NCBI RefSeq assembly: GCF_001693275.1
Contig: NZ_CP016477.1
Span: 1,922,001-1,986,000 of the forward strand
Length of the DNA stretch: 64,000 nt
Direction: 5' to 3'
DNA from: Picosynechococcus sp. PCC 7117
GTDB taxonomy: Bacteria; Cyanobacteriota; Cyanobacteriia; Cyanobacteriales; MRBY01
A program made the translations under genes and the position numbers. This document shows positions 20,892-28,255 of the stretch, piece after piece (position 1 is the first letter of the stretch; each line of letters starts with the position of its first letter). The notes below the pieces were generated by a model. The model was not told the origin of the DNA. It worked only from the letters and a program-made list of their open reading frames with translations, and ran no database searches.

Positions 20892-20907
20892 ACAACAAAA
20901 AAGTTGT
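20892..20907. promoter_or_regulatory. SufR operator 2
   Basis: CAAC-aaaaaa-GTTG with arms ACAAC/GTTGT, the second CAAC-N6-GTTG palindrome. It lies 27 bp from the first when counted between the four-base arms, close to the ~26 bp spacing known for the Synechocystis pair, and 38 bp upstream of the sufR ATG. Confidence 0.88.
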
Positions 20908-20944
20908 CAAATATTTGTGGTAGATCTTGTCTAACGGCTTATCC

Positions 20945-21601
20945 ATGACCCTTTCTGACACCCGCGCCGAAACCCGTTCAACGAAGCATGACATTTTGGA
21001 ATATTTATTGAAACATGGTCAAGTTAAGGCTGTGCAGTTGGCGAAATCTTTACAAATTAGCCCCCAGGCGGTGCGACGCCACCTGAAAGATCTAGAAGAA
21101 GAAGGCCTCATTGAACACCGGGTAAAGCAGGAAGGTTTGGGGCGTCCTAATTATTTTTATGGTCTGAGTCGGGCCGGCCGCGATCGCTTTCCGAACCGCT
21201 ATAACGATTTTGCGGTGTCTTTTTTGGATACCTTAGCAGAGACGGCGGGGGAAGAGCAGGTCAAGGAAGTGCTCCGCAAACAATGGCAAAAGAAAGCCCA
21301 TAGCTACCGCGATCGCCTTGGGGATGGTTCCTTACCAGAGCGTTTAGCCCGTTTGGTCAATTTACGCAAAGAAGAAGGCTACATGGCGGAGGTCATTCCG
21401 GCGACAGACCATGGTCATGACGGTTTTTTATTGACGGAACATCATTGTGCGATCGCCGATGTGGCCGAATCCTTTCCGATGGTCTGTGGTAACGAACTGG
21501 AGATGTTTGAAGAAGTTTTACCCGACTGCACCGTAACCCGCACCCAGTGGATCAACGAAGGGGAACACCAGTGCGGCTACATCATCCAAGCCAAAGATTA
21601 A
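20945..21601 (+). CDS. sufR: Iron-sulfur-binding transcriptional repressor SufR
   Basis: DeoR/ArsR-like winged-helix regulator that represses the suf operon when it holds an Fe-S cluster. The N-terminal helix-turn-helix (AVQLAKSLQISPQAVRRHLK) is followed by a C-terminal cluster-binding domain with four cysteines: HHCAIADVAESFPMVCG, then LPDCTVTRTQW and EHQCGYII. The frame opens at TTG 20927; the ATG at 20945 gives 218 residues, the expected size. It is divergent from sufB with both operators in between, so it probably also regulates itself. Confidence 0.96.
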   Translation: MTLSDTRAETRSTKHDILEYLLKHGQVKAVQLAKSLQISPQAVRRHLKDLEEEGLIEHRVKQEGLGRPNYFYGLSRAGRDRFPNRYNDFAVSFLDTLAETAGEEQVKEVLRKQWQKKAHSYRDRLGDGSLPERLARLVNLRKEEGYMAEVIPATDHGHDGFLLTEHHCAIADVAESFPMVCGNELEMFEEVLPDCTVTRTQWINEGEHQCGYIIQAKD

Positions 21602-21614
21602 TCAAACAAACACA

Positions 21615-22448
21615 TTAGCCCTGACATTGGGGACAAAAATGGGTTGATCGTCCACCGAGCTTGATCCGTTCGATGGGATGACTGCAAACGCGACAAGGTT
21701 CCCCCGTGCGCCCGTAGGTGAGGGCCATACCGCCATAGTTGCCGTTGGTGCCCGTGGTGCTGACAAAATCGCTAAAGGTAGTGCCGCCTTGGGAAATAGA
21801 AGTTTCCAGCACTTCAACAATTGCTTTATGTAGCCTCTCGATTTCTGGTCTCTTTAAGCTGCTAGCCTTGCGGGTGGGATGAATACCCGATTTAAACAGC
21901 GCTTCGTCAGCATAGATATTGCCCAAGCCAGTCACGATGCTTTGGTCAAGTAAAAACGTTTTCATTGGCCGCTGGCGTTTGTTGCAGAAATTGGCCAGCA
22001 TATCCGCCGTAAAATCTGGGGAAAGCGGTTCCACACCCAAGCGTGTCAATCCCGTAATTACAGATTCCACAATAGTTCCTGCTGGTACCCACCAAATTTG
22101 CCCAAAGGTGCGCAGGTCAACAAATCTCAGTTCGCGATCGCCTGCCAGGAAAAACCGTAATCGTGTGTGTTTTTGCACAGGCACATCCGGGGTTGTCCAG
22201 AGAAATTTCCCCGTCATCCGCAGGTGAATCCCAAGGGTTGAGCCATCCGATAATTTTCCGAGTAAATACTTGCCACGCCGTTGCCAATCTTGAATGACCA
22301 AGCCTTGGATTGCCCCTAGAAAATGATCCGGATCCACAGGATGGGCTAGGGTTTTCCGGAGGAGAATTTTTGCCCCTGTAAACCGCTGATTTACACTAAT
22401 CTGCATTAAACCGCGACGAACGGTTTCCACCTCTGGTAGTTCTGGCAT
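21615..22448 (-). CDS. mutM: Formamidopyrimidine-DNA glycosylase
   Basis: Base-excision repair enzyme removing 8-oxoguanine and related lesions. The mature N-terminus PELPEVETVRRGL holds the catalytic Pro1/Glu2, so the start must be the ATG at 22448 (AGGGGA ribosome site); the frame stays open 57 codons upstream without meaning. The C-terminus has the C4 zinc finger CRVCSHPIERI...FCPQCQG. 277 residues, normal for the family. It lies downstream of the vapBC-type pair on the same strand. Confidence 0.97.
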   Translation of the reverse strand: MPELPEVETVRRGLMQISVNQRFTGAKILLRKTLAHPVDPDHFLGAIQGLVIQDWQRRGKYLLGKLSDGSTLGIHLRMTGKFLWTTPDVPVQKHTRLRFFLAGDRELRFVDLRTFGQIWWVPAGTIVESVITGLTRLGVEPLSPDFTADMLANFCNKRQRPMKTFLLDQSIVTGLGNIYADEALFKSGIHPTRKASSLKRPEIERLHKAIVEVLETSISQGGTTFSDFVSTTGTNGNYGGMALTYGRTGEPCRVCSHPIERIKLGGRSTHFCPQCQG

Positions 22449-22554
22449 GGATTCCCCTGAACGATGTTGCCTTTGCCGATTGAAGCAGTTTTTTAGGGAT
22501 GGAGCAACTTGGACGAGCCTTGCGTTACAGAATGAAGAATTAATTCTGCATTTT

Positions 22555-22965
22555 TTAGGAAAGGATGATTTTAAATTTTTTTCGGCCCTTAATCCGATAA
22601 ATAGAAAAATCGCGGTCAATGGTAGCGACGGTGTCTAAATTTAATTTTTCTGCGAGAAGCACTAAGCAAGAATCCGCAAAATCCATGGGTAAATCACGGT
22701 TCTTTTCTGTCAGTTCCCGTAGCCGCTGAAAATCATGGTTTTCAATTTGACAAATTTCTACACCACCTCTACTAATCCACTCCAGAAAATCAATTTGCGC
22801 ATTGCGATTGAAATCTAGGAGATGGAGGGTTTCTGTGATTGAGGCAATCGTTGTGATCAGCGGCAGATTATTGTTTCTAATGAATTCCAAGGCTTTTGGA
22901 TGATATTTATCCGACGCATCAAACAGGGCAATCAGCGGCCCAGAGTCAATCAGAATCTTTTTCAT
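22555..22965 (-). CDS. PIN-domain toxin, VapC type
   Basis: A 136-residue PIN ribonuclease. Candidate acidic metal-binding residues are D7 (ILIDSGPLIALFD), E45 (SITETLHLL), D95/D98 (PMDFADSC) and D117 (TIDRDF). Such toxins cleave RNA when released from their antitoxin. The ATG overlaps the stop of the upstream ribbon-helix-helix gene by 4 bp (ATGA), the classic toxin-antitoxin arrangement. Length and overlap support a complete module; the target is unknown. Confidence 0.85.
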   Translation of the reverse strand: MKKILIDSGPLIALFDASDKYHPKALEFIRNNNLPLITTIASITETLHLLDFNRNAQIDFLEWISRGGVEICQIENHDFQRLRELTEKNRDLPMDFADSCLVLLAEKLNLDTVATIDRDFSIYRIKGRKKFKIILS

Positions 22966-23204
22966 GCTCGCTTCGCTTTAAGCTTTTCTTTTAGGAGCAT
23001 TTTTCGACAGGAAGATAAATCATCTCTACCACTGCTATATTTGCCAAACAAATCTTTGCCAGTTTCCCAAGCATTTTGTTGGTCGAGATTGTGAATGTAT
23101 TCAACTAGGCTTCTGCGGATTAGTTCAGATTTTGTGATGCCTAAATTTTTGGCCGTATTACTAACTATTTTGTCTAGGTCTGGGTCAAGTCTTAGGGTAA
23201 TCAT
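22962..23204 (-). CDS. Ribbon-helix-helix antitoxin, VapB-like
   Basis: An 80-residue protein starting MITLRLDPDLDKIVSNTAK, with the helix GITKSELIRRSLVEYI typical of MetJ/CopG ribbon-helix-helix DNA-binding domains, and a basic C-terminal tail that probably wraps the toxin. An upstream in-frame ATG at 23216 would add four residues; family members usually begin at the beta-strand, so I prefer 23204. It is coupled to the PIN gene by the ATGA overlap. Confidence 0.82.
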   Translation of the reverse strand: MITLRLDPDLDKIVSNTAKNLGITKSELIRRSLVEYIHNLDQQNAWETGKDLFGKYSSGRDDLSSCRKMLLKEKLKAKRA

Positions 23205-23220
23205 TAACAACACCATTGTC

Positions 23221-23239
23221 GTATTGCATATTGTAATAC
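23221..23239. promoter_or_regulatory. Inverted repeat, possible vapBC-type autoregulatory operator
   Basis: GTATTgcatattgtAATAC, arms of 5 bp, ends just upstream of the antitoxin start and overlaps a TACAAT -10-like element on the minus strand. VapB-type antitoxins commonly bind such palindromes to repress their own operon. The assignment rests on position and symmetry only. Confidence 0.35.
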
Positions 23240-23341
23240 AACAAAATTGGGGGAGTGCTAATGGCTGAAAAAAACTTTGCGATCGCCTAACCCCATCCTC
23301 TATTTTGGAAACATCAAATTTTTTCTCCCCCGAACATCATC

Positions 23342-24289
23342 ATGTCGAAGGTCATTGTCACAGGCGCTGCGGGATTTATTGGCTCTAGCCTCGCAGAAAC
23401 CCTACTCCAGCAGGGGATTACAGTGGTGGGTGTTGATCAGGTGAATGACTATTACGACACAACCCTCAAGCGTAAAAACCTAGCCACCCTCGCTCAGTAC
23501 CAAAATTTCCAACTTATCGAAGCAGATATCCAGCACCTCAACTGGGAAGATCTGCTGAAAGGTGTGAGTGTGGTTTACCATCAGGCAGCCCAAGCCGGGG
23601 TACGGGCCAGTTGGGGCATCGGCTTTCGGGACTACACCGAACGAAATATTAATTCCACCCAGGTAATGCTCGAAGCGGCGAAAAAGGTCGGTACTTTAGA
23701 ACGTTTTGTCTATGCGGGTACATCCTCGGTTTATGGCGATGCGGAAACCATGCCCACCCCAGAAACCATTTGTCCCCAGCCCGTTTCTCCCTATGGCATT
23801 ACAAAATTAGCGGCGGAACGGCTCTGCTGGCTTTATTTAAAAAATTACGCTGTCCCGGTCACATCCCTGCGTTACTTCACCGTGTATGGCCCCCGACAAC
23901 GGCCCGATATGGCTTTCCATAAGTTTTTCCGGGCGGCAATTCTGGGTGAAAGTATTGGTATTTATGGCGATGGAAAACAAACCCGTGATTTTACCCATAT
24001 CAGCGATGCGGTACAGGCGAACCTTTTGGCAGCCCAGGAACCAAAGGCGATTGGCGAAATTTTCAATATCGGCGGTGGCAGTCGGGTGATTTTAAATGAT
24101 GTGCTCGATGAAATTGACCAGATCGTTGGCAAACCAATTCCACGGAACTATGGCGATCGCGCCCGGGGAGATGCCAGACATACCAGCGCCGATGTGACCA
24201 AGGCGAAAACGATTTTGGGTTATGACCCCCAGGTGAAACTCAGCGAGGGCCTGCGGCGAGAATGGGACTGGATTCAAAGCCTGTATTAA
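23342..24289 (+). CDS. NAD-dependent epimerase/dehydratase (UDP-glucuronate epimerase-like)
   Basis: Extended short-chain dehydrogenase acting on nucleotide sugars. The N-terminal Rossmann motif is VTGAAGFIGSSLAE, the catalytic Tyr/Lys pair is in YGITK with TSSVYGD upstream, and RARGDARHTSADVTKAKTILGY is the sugar-nucleotide end of the UDP-glucuronate/UDP-galactose epimerase type. 315 residues, full length. The precise substrate cannot be fixed from sequence. It is probably used for surface polysaccharide. The half-length Tab2-like gene follows 34 bp downstream. Confidence 0.88.
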   Translation: MSKVIVTGAAGFIGSSLAETLLQQGITVVGVDQVNDYYDTTLKRKNLATLAQYQNFQLIEADIQHLNWEDLLKGVSVVYHQAAQAGVRASWGIGFRDYTERNINSTQVMLEAAKKVGTLERFVYAGTSSVYGDAETMPTPETICPQPVSPYGITKLAAERLCWLYLKNYAVPVTSLRYFTVYGPRQRPDMAFHKFFRAAILGESIGIYGDGKQTRDFTHISDAVQANLLAAQEPKAIGEIFNIGGGSRVILNDVLDEIDQIVGKPIPRNYGDRARGDARHTSADVTKAKTILGYDPQVKLSEGLRREWDWIQSLY

Positions 24290-24323
24290 TTTGTATGAAA
24301 ACAATCCCTGAGGCACATTGATT

Positions 24324-24806
24324 ATGGCGCAAAATTTACCCGCTCCCCCCCAACCTTTGCCCGATGAACTTTGGGGCGAAAATTGGCGTTTTGGCAGCAT
24401 TCCCGCTGGAGATTTTTGGGATTTGTTTGGCGATCGCCCGATCCCGATTGTGTCCTTGCCGGAGGAGTTACAGCCGGTGAAATTGGGGTTGGCCTCTAAT
24501 GTGCTGATTCCGGGAACGATTATTTATGGCGGCAGGCGGTCGATGCAGTTGGCCCAGTGGCTCCAGGAGCAGCAACCCCAAACGGTTTTTTACCAGGAAA
24601 CGGAGGCCAACCTCGCGGGCGGACTTGTCCTTACCGGGGCCGATACCCAACGGTGGGTGATCATGACTTTCCATGACCAGGCGATCGCCAGCGCCGGACA
24701 ACGTTACCAACAACGGCTCCAGCAGGCCCAAGGGTTACATTTTCTCTTGATCCAACCGGACGATTCCGATGTGACCCACACTGCCCTTTGGCTCCTAAAA
24801 GCTTAG
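24324..24806 (+). CDS. Half-length Tab2/Atab2-like (DUF1092) protein
   Basis: The 160 residues resemble the C-terminal half of Tab2/Atab2 RNA-binding proteins, which help translate photosystem I and II mRNAs: PQPLPDELWGENWRFGSIPA, PIPIVSLPEEL, GGRRSMQLAQWLQE and GLHFLLIQPDDS. Full-length family members are around 280 residues. A stop at 24309, 15 bp before the ATG, rules out a longer frame, and the N-terminal half is not nearby. The ATG at 24324 is preferred over TTG 24318. The family call rests on remembered motifs. Confidence 0.6.
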   Translation: MAQNLPAPPQPLPDELWGENWRFGSIPAGDFWDLFGDRPIPIVSLPEELQPVKLGLASNVLIPGTIIYGGRRSMQLAQWLQEQQPQTVFYQETEANLAGGLVLTGADTQRWVIMTFHDQAIASAGQRYQQRLQQAQGLHFLLIQPDDSDVTHTALWLLKA

Positions 24807-24929
24807 GGATTAGCAAAAATTTGCCCACAAAAAATCCCAATAAAAAGCGATCGCCACCTGAGAGGAATAGGAGAAGGGCGATCGCCGACAGTTTTTTTCA
24901 ATACTATTTCTAGACACCTAAACCTGGGT

Positions 24930-25094
24930 CTAGCTTTCCGTTAACTTGGTGAACAGGTTGTCTTTCACCAGCATTTGCCGAAACATTTCCATTAAAAATT
25001 CTTGGGCTTGCTCCAGGCTCAGGTCTTGGGTACGGGTTTCAAAGATTTGCACCTGTAGCCTTTGTTCGAGGGTCAAATTGGTTTCCGGGGACAT
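24930..25094 (-). CDS. nblA: Phycobilisome degradation protein NblA
   Basis: Small adaptor that delivers phycobilisomes to Clp protease during nutrient starvation, causing bleaching. At 54 residues it has the family pattern LTLEQRLQVQIFETRTQDLS followed by LEQAQEFLMEMFRQMLVKDNLF. An AAGGAG ribosome site 8 nt before the ATG at 25094 fixes the start; the frame extends 35 codons further upstream without support. It is divergent from cpcS, with 228 bp between the start codons. Confidence 0.93.
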   Translation of the reverse strand: MSPETNLTLEQRLQVQIFETRTQDLSLEQAQEFLMEMFRQMLVKDNLFTKLTES

Positions 25095-25322
25095 GGGCAG
25101 CTCCTTGCCAATAGCTCTGGCGAATATTGCGAATGTCTCTACTGCATTTAATCTAACCTCTGTCAATCGTTCTGTCAAAATTGAAACAAAAAGAAACAAT
25201 GGGGCGATCGCCTATTTTCCAGGGAGCGGCCCGAAATTCGTTAAGCTGAAAGATGTTTTTAACAAACACCGATAAAACGATATTTTTGTAATCAGCCAAG
25301 ACCCAGAGGACAATTTTTCGAT

Positions 25323-25919
25323 ATGCAAAGCTTTGCGGATGCCAAGGAATTTTTCCAATACAGTGCCGGACAATGGCAGTCTCGACGCGTTACCCACCAT
25401 CTCCCCTTCCGGCGCGCCGAATCCGGTGGTTCTAATATCCAAGTCGAAACCCTCGAAAAAGACGACCCCCGCATCATTGAAATTTGCCAGATGCACGACA
25501 TGGACGCTAGCCTCAGCGTCGGCGGCTCCTATGTCACCTGGGCTGGCACGATGCAATGGGACAAAGACGATGAAAACCACGAAGGTAGCACGGTTTTTGC
25601 CCTCATCCCCGATGCTGACAACCCCCGCCAAGGAAAACTGTTGCGGGAGCGCGGCTATGCGGAAATCGTCCCCGTCGCTGGTGAATATCATCTAGATCAC
25701 GAAGATGGCCTCGTTCTGACCACCGAATACGAAACCATGACGATCTACGAACGGTTTTGGTTCGCCAACCCAGACCTACGCCTGCGCACTAGCACCGTAA
25801 AACGCTTTGGGGGCTTTAACACAACGACTTTTTGTATGGAAGAGCGTATCCAGACCTCCTCGGCAACGGCGACTGCGGCTGCGGAAACCAATCCCCTTTA
25901 CGCTATTAGCGGTTGGTAG
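25323..25919 (+). CDS. cpcS: Phycobiliprotein chromophore lyase CpcS
   Basis: CpcS/CpeS-type bilin lyase that attaches phycocyanobilin to the Cys-82-type site of phycobiliprotein beta subunits and allophycocyanin. At 198 residues it shows the lipocalin-like fold text FFQYSAGQWQSRRVTHHLPF, SLSVGGSYVTWAGTMQWD and YERFWFANPDLRLRTSTVKR. In the PCC 7002 type this protein works as a heterodimer with CpcU, whose gene is not in the window. Confidence 0.93.
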   Translation: MQSFADAKEFFQYSAGQWQSRRVTHHLPFRRAESGGSNIQVETLEKDDPRIIEICQMHDMDASLSVGGSYVTWAGTMQWDKDDENHEGSTVFALIPDADNPRQGKLLRERGYAEIVPVAGEYHLDHEDGLVLTTEYETMTIYERFWFANPDLRLRTSTVKRFGGFNTTTFCMEERIQTSSATATAAAETNPLYAISGW

Positions 25920-26064
25920 TGGGGAATTTTTGGCCATTTTGCCCCCCAGGGATATCCGTGTTACTACAGTCAAAAAGATTCCGCCTGTCCATAGGCTTTC
26001 GGAGCAAACAGTGTTAGCATAATAGACTGCAATATTTGTATTTTATTTTCTACAAAAACAGATT

Positions 26065-26334
26065 ATGGCTTTAACGCAAGAGCGTAAACAGGAACTCATG
26101 GGCGAGTATCAGGTACACGAAACTGATACTGGGTCTGCGGATCTCCAAGTGGCCTTCCTCACGGAGCGCATTAACCAACTGACCGAACACCTCAAGGTCA
26201 ACAAAAAAGACCATTCCTCCCGGCGTGGTTTGTTAAAAATGATTGGGAAACGGAAGCGCCTTTTGCAATTTATTAAATCCAACGACCAAGAACGTTATCA
26301 AACCTTGATTGGTCGCCTCGGAATTCGTCGTTAA
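26065..26334 (+). CDS. rpsO: 30S ribosomal protein S15
   Basis: Primary 16S rRNA-binding protein of the small-subunit platform. 89 residues, the standard length, with HETDTGSADLQVAFLTERIN, LTEHLKVNKKDHSSRRGLL and LQFIKSNDQERYQTLIGRLG. pam68 follows 15 bp after its stop, so the two are probably cotranscribed. Confidence 0.98.
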   Translation: MALTQERKQELMGEYQVHETDTGSADLQVAFLTERINQLTEHLKVNKKDHSSRRGLLKMIGKRKRLLQFIKSNDQERYQTLIGRLGIRR

Positions 26335-26349
26335 GTTTTTACCCAACCC

Positions 26350-26829
26350 ATGTCCTCTGAACCGAAGCGAGATCGACTCCCCTTCGAGCCAAAGCAAACG
26401 AAGCAAAAGGCTCCCAAAAAGCCCCCAGCAACGGCAACGACCCAGTCTAGTTCAGGATCAAATGCACCTAGGCGATCGCCAAAGGATGAGGCCAGTTTAT
26501 CGGCGATCCCCGATGCAGTAAGCAAACGGATGATTCGTCGGATGGCCTTATTCTCCGGGATTCCCACGGCTATGGGGATCACATCTTTTGTGGTGTCCTA
26601 CTATATTGTTTCCCGCGAACTGCTGGAGTTGCCCACCATCGCTGTTCTCCTAGTGAGCCTGGGTTGTTTCGGTTTGGGGGTTGTGGGGCTGAGCTACGGC
26701 ATTCTCTCCACATCCTGGGATGAAAATCGTCCGGGGAGCCGTCTCGGTTGGGAGGAATTTAGTCTGAACCTCGGCCGGATGGTTCAAGCCTGGCGTGCCA
26801 GTCGCCGGGAAGCCCGCAGCAAATCTTAA
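26350..26829 (+). CDS. pam68: PAM68-like photosystem II assembly protein
   Basis: A 159-residue thylakoid protein with a basic, Pro/Ser-rich N-terminus (1-60) and two transmembrane helices (about 75-95 and 102-122), then GILSTSWDENRPGSRLGWEEF, the signature of the PAM68/DUF3464 family. In Synechocystis and plants PAM68 promotes chlorophyll insertion into CP47 and associates with ribosomes. Its place directly after rpsO agrees with that link. Confidence 0.93.
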   Translation: MSSEPKRDRLPFEPKQTKQKAPKKPPATATTQSSSGSNAPRRSPKDEASLSAIPDAVSKRMIRRMALFSGIPTAMGITSFVVSYYIVSRELLELPTIAVLLVSLGCFGLGVVGLSYGILSTSWDENRPGSRLGWEEFSLNLGRMVQAWRASRREARSKS

Positions 26830-27053
26830 AGTTTAGACCCTTGGTTTTTCAGGGTTTCCGAGCTTAAATATCACGTATGCAGCCTTGTCGGTTATCAAAA
26901 TTTTCTCAGGTGAATGTGTCAAGATAAGACTGGGAGGGTGGCGATCGCCGACAACTTAGTTTTTAAGAACGTTATCCATAAAAAACGCCCTATTACATCG
27001 TTATTCCATAAATAAAATTTCTTTTACCTGTCGTAAATCTTCGAGGAAATACC

Positions 27054-28109
27054 ATGATCGTAGTCATGAAAGTTGGCACTCCTGAAGCCGAAATCAACCG
27101 TTTAGGGAGTGAGCTTAAAGAGTTAGGCCTGACCCCCGAAAAAATTGTTGGGGCCCACAAAGTGGTCATTGGCTTGGTGGGAGACACCGCCACTTTTAAC
27201 ATTGAACTGATCCAAGAAATGAGCCCCTGGATCGAAAATGTACTCCGGGTCGAAAAGCCCTTTAAGCGGGTCAGTCTTGAGTACCGTCATGGTCAATACA
27301 GCGAGGTCGTTGTGCCCACTCCGAACGGGGATGTCACCTTCGGCCCCAATCATCCGGTGGTCGTCGTCGCTGGCCCTTGCTCCGTTGAAAATGAAGAAAT
27401 GATCGTTGAAACTGCCCTCCGGGTCAAAGCAGCTGGGGCAAAATTCCTCCGGGGTGGGGCATACAAGCCGAGAACTTCTCCTTATGCGTTCCAGGGTCAC
27501 GGCGAAAGTGCTTTAGAATTGTTGGCGGCAGCACGGGAAGCCTCCGGTCTAGGGATTATCACAGAAGTAATGGATACGGCGGACGTAGAAAAGATTGCTG
27601 AGGTTGCCGATGTGCTTCAAATCGGCGCGCGCAATATGCAAAACTTTGCCCTCTTGAAGAAGGTAGGAGCTCAGAATAAGCCGGTGTTGTTGAAGCGTGG
27701 GATGGCCGCCACCATCGACGACTGGTTAATGGCTGCAGAATATATTTTGGCGGAAGGAAATTCCCAGGTGATCCTCTGTGAACGGGGGATTCGCACCTTC
27801 GATAGTAAGTACACGCGCAATGTTTTGGATCTATCGGTGATTCCGGTGTTGCGCAGTTTGACCCACTTACCGATGATGATCGATCCGAGCCACGGTACAG
27901 GGAAGTCTGAATTTGTTCTCTCGCTGGCTAAAGGGGCGATCGCCATTGGCACTGATTCGCTGATGATCGAAGTTCACCCCAACCCGAAAAAAGCCCTTTC
28001 CGATGGCCCCCAATCCCTGACCCCAGAAGCTTTCGACCAGGTGATGCAAGAACTGGCAGAGGTTGAAAAATTAACGGGACGTGGCCAAAAGGAATTGGCA
28101 ACAGTTTAA
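27054..28109 (+). CDS. aroF: 3-deoxy-7-phosphoheptulonate synthase (type I beta DAHP synthase)
   Basis: First enzyme of the shikimate pathway, joining phosphoenolpyruvate and erythrose 4-phosphate. It has an N-terminal ferredoxin-like regulatory domain (about 1-75, starting MIVVMKVGTPEAEIN) and a TIM barrel with VVVAGPCSVENEEMI, FLRGGAYKPRTSPYAFQG, IGARNMQNFALL, ILCERGIRTFD and MIDPSHGTGK. 351 residues, complete. A GAGGAAA ribosome site precedes the ATG. Confidence 0.96.
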   Translation: MIVVMKVGTPEAEINRLGSELKELGLTPEKIVGAHKVVIGLVGDTATFNIELIQEMSPWIENVLRVEKPFKRVSLEYRHGQYSEVVVPTPNGDVTFGPNHPVVVVAGPCSVENEEMIVETALRVKAAGAKFLRGGAYKPRTSPYAFQGHGESALELLAAAREASGLGIITEVMDTADVEKIAEVADVLQIGARNMQNFALLKKVGAQNKPVLLKRGMAATIDDWLMAAEYILAEGNSQVILCERGIRTFDSKYTRNVLDLSVIPVLRSLTHLPMMIDPSHGTGKSEFVLSLAKGAIAIGTDSLMIEVHPNPKKALSDGPQSLTPEAFDQVMQELAEVEKLTGRGQKELATV

Positions 28110-28151
28110 AGCCCCTGTGATGGCTGGTTAATGTCAGTACCCTAACGTGAT

Positions 28152-28180
28152 ATCCCTGCTACTTGGAGTGGGGATTTTTT
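28152..28180 (+). terminator. Probable terminator after aroF
   Basis: ATCCC...GGGAT arms with an inner ACT/AGT pairing around a TGG loop, followed by TTTTTT. The stem is interrupted, so strength is uncertain. It sits 42 bp after the aroF stop and before thiO-thiG. Confidence 0.55.
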
Positions 28181-28255
28181 ATTTACAAGTCAAGGTTGCC
28201 GCAAAAATCTTGGCCGTTGTAGCTTAAAGGAAGGCACCGGAAGGAATTTAAGGTG

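Noticed and set aside
22449-22619. 57-residue N-terminal extension of MutM
   Set aside because: MutM must start with Pro-Glu after Met removal for catalysis; the ATG at 22448 has its own ribosome site.
28110-28255. TPP riboswitch before thiO-thiG
   Set aside because: I could not find the conserved CUGAGA-type and ACYUGA-type motifs of the TPP aptamer; only a terminator-like hairpin and a ribosome site are seen.
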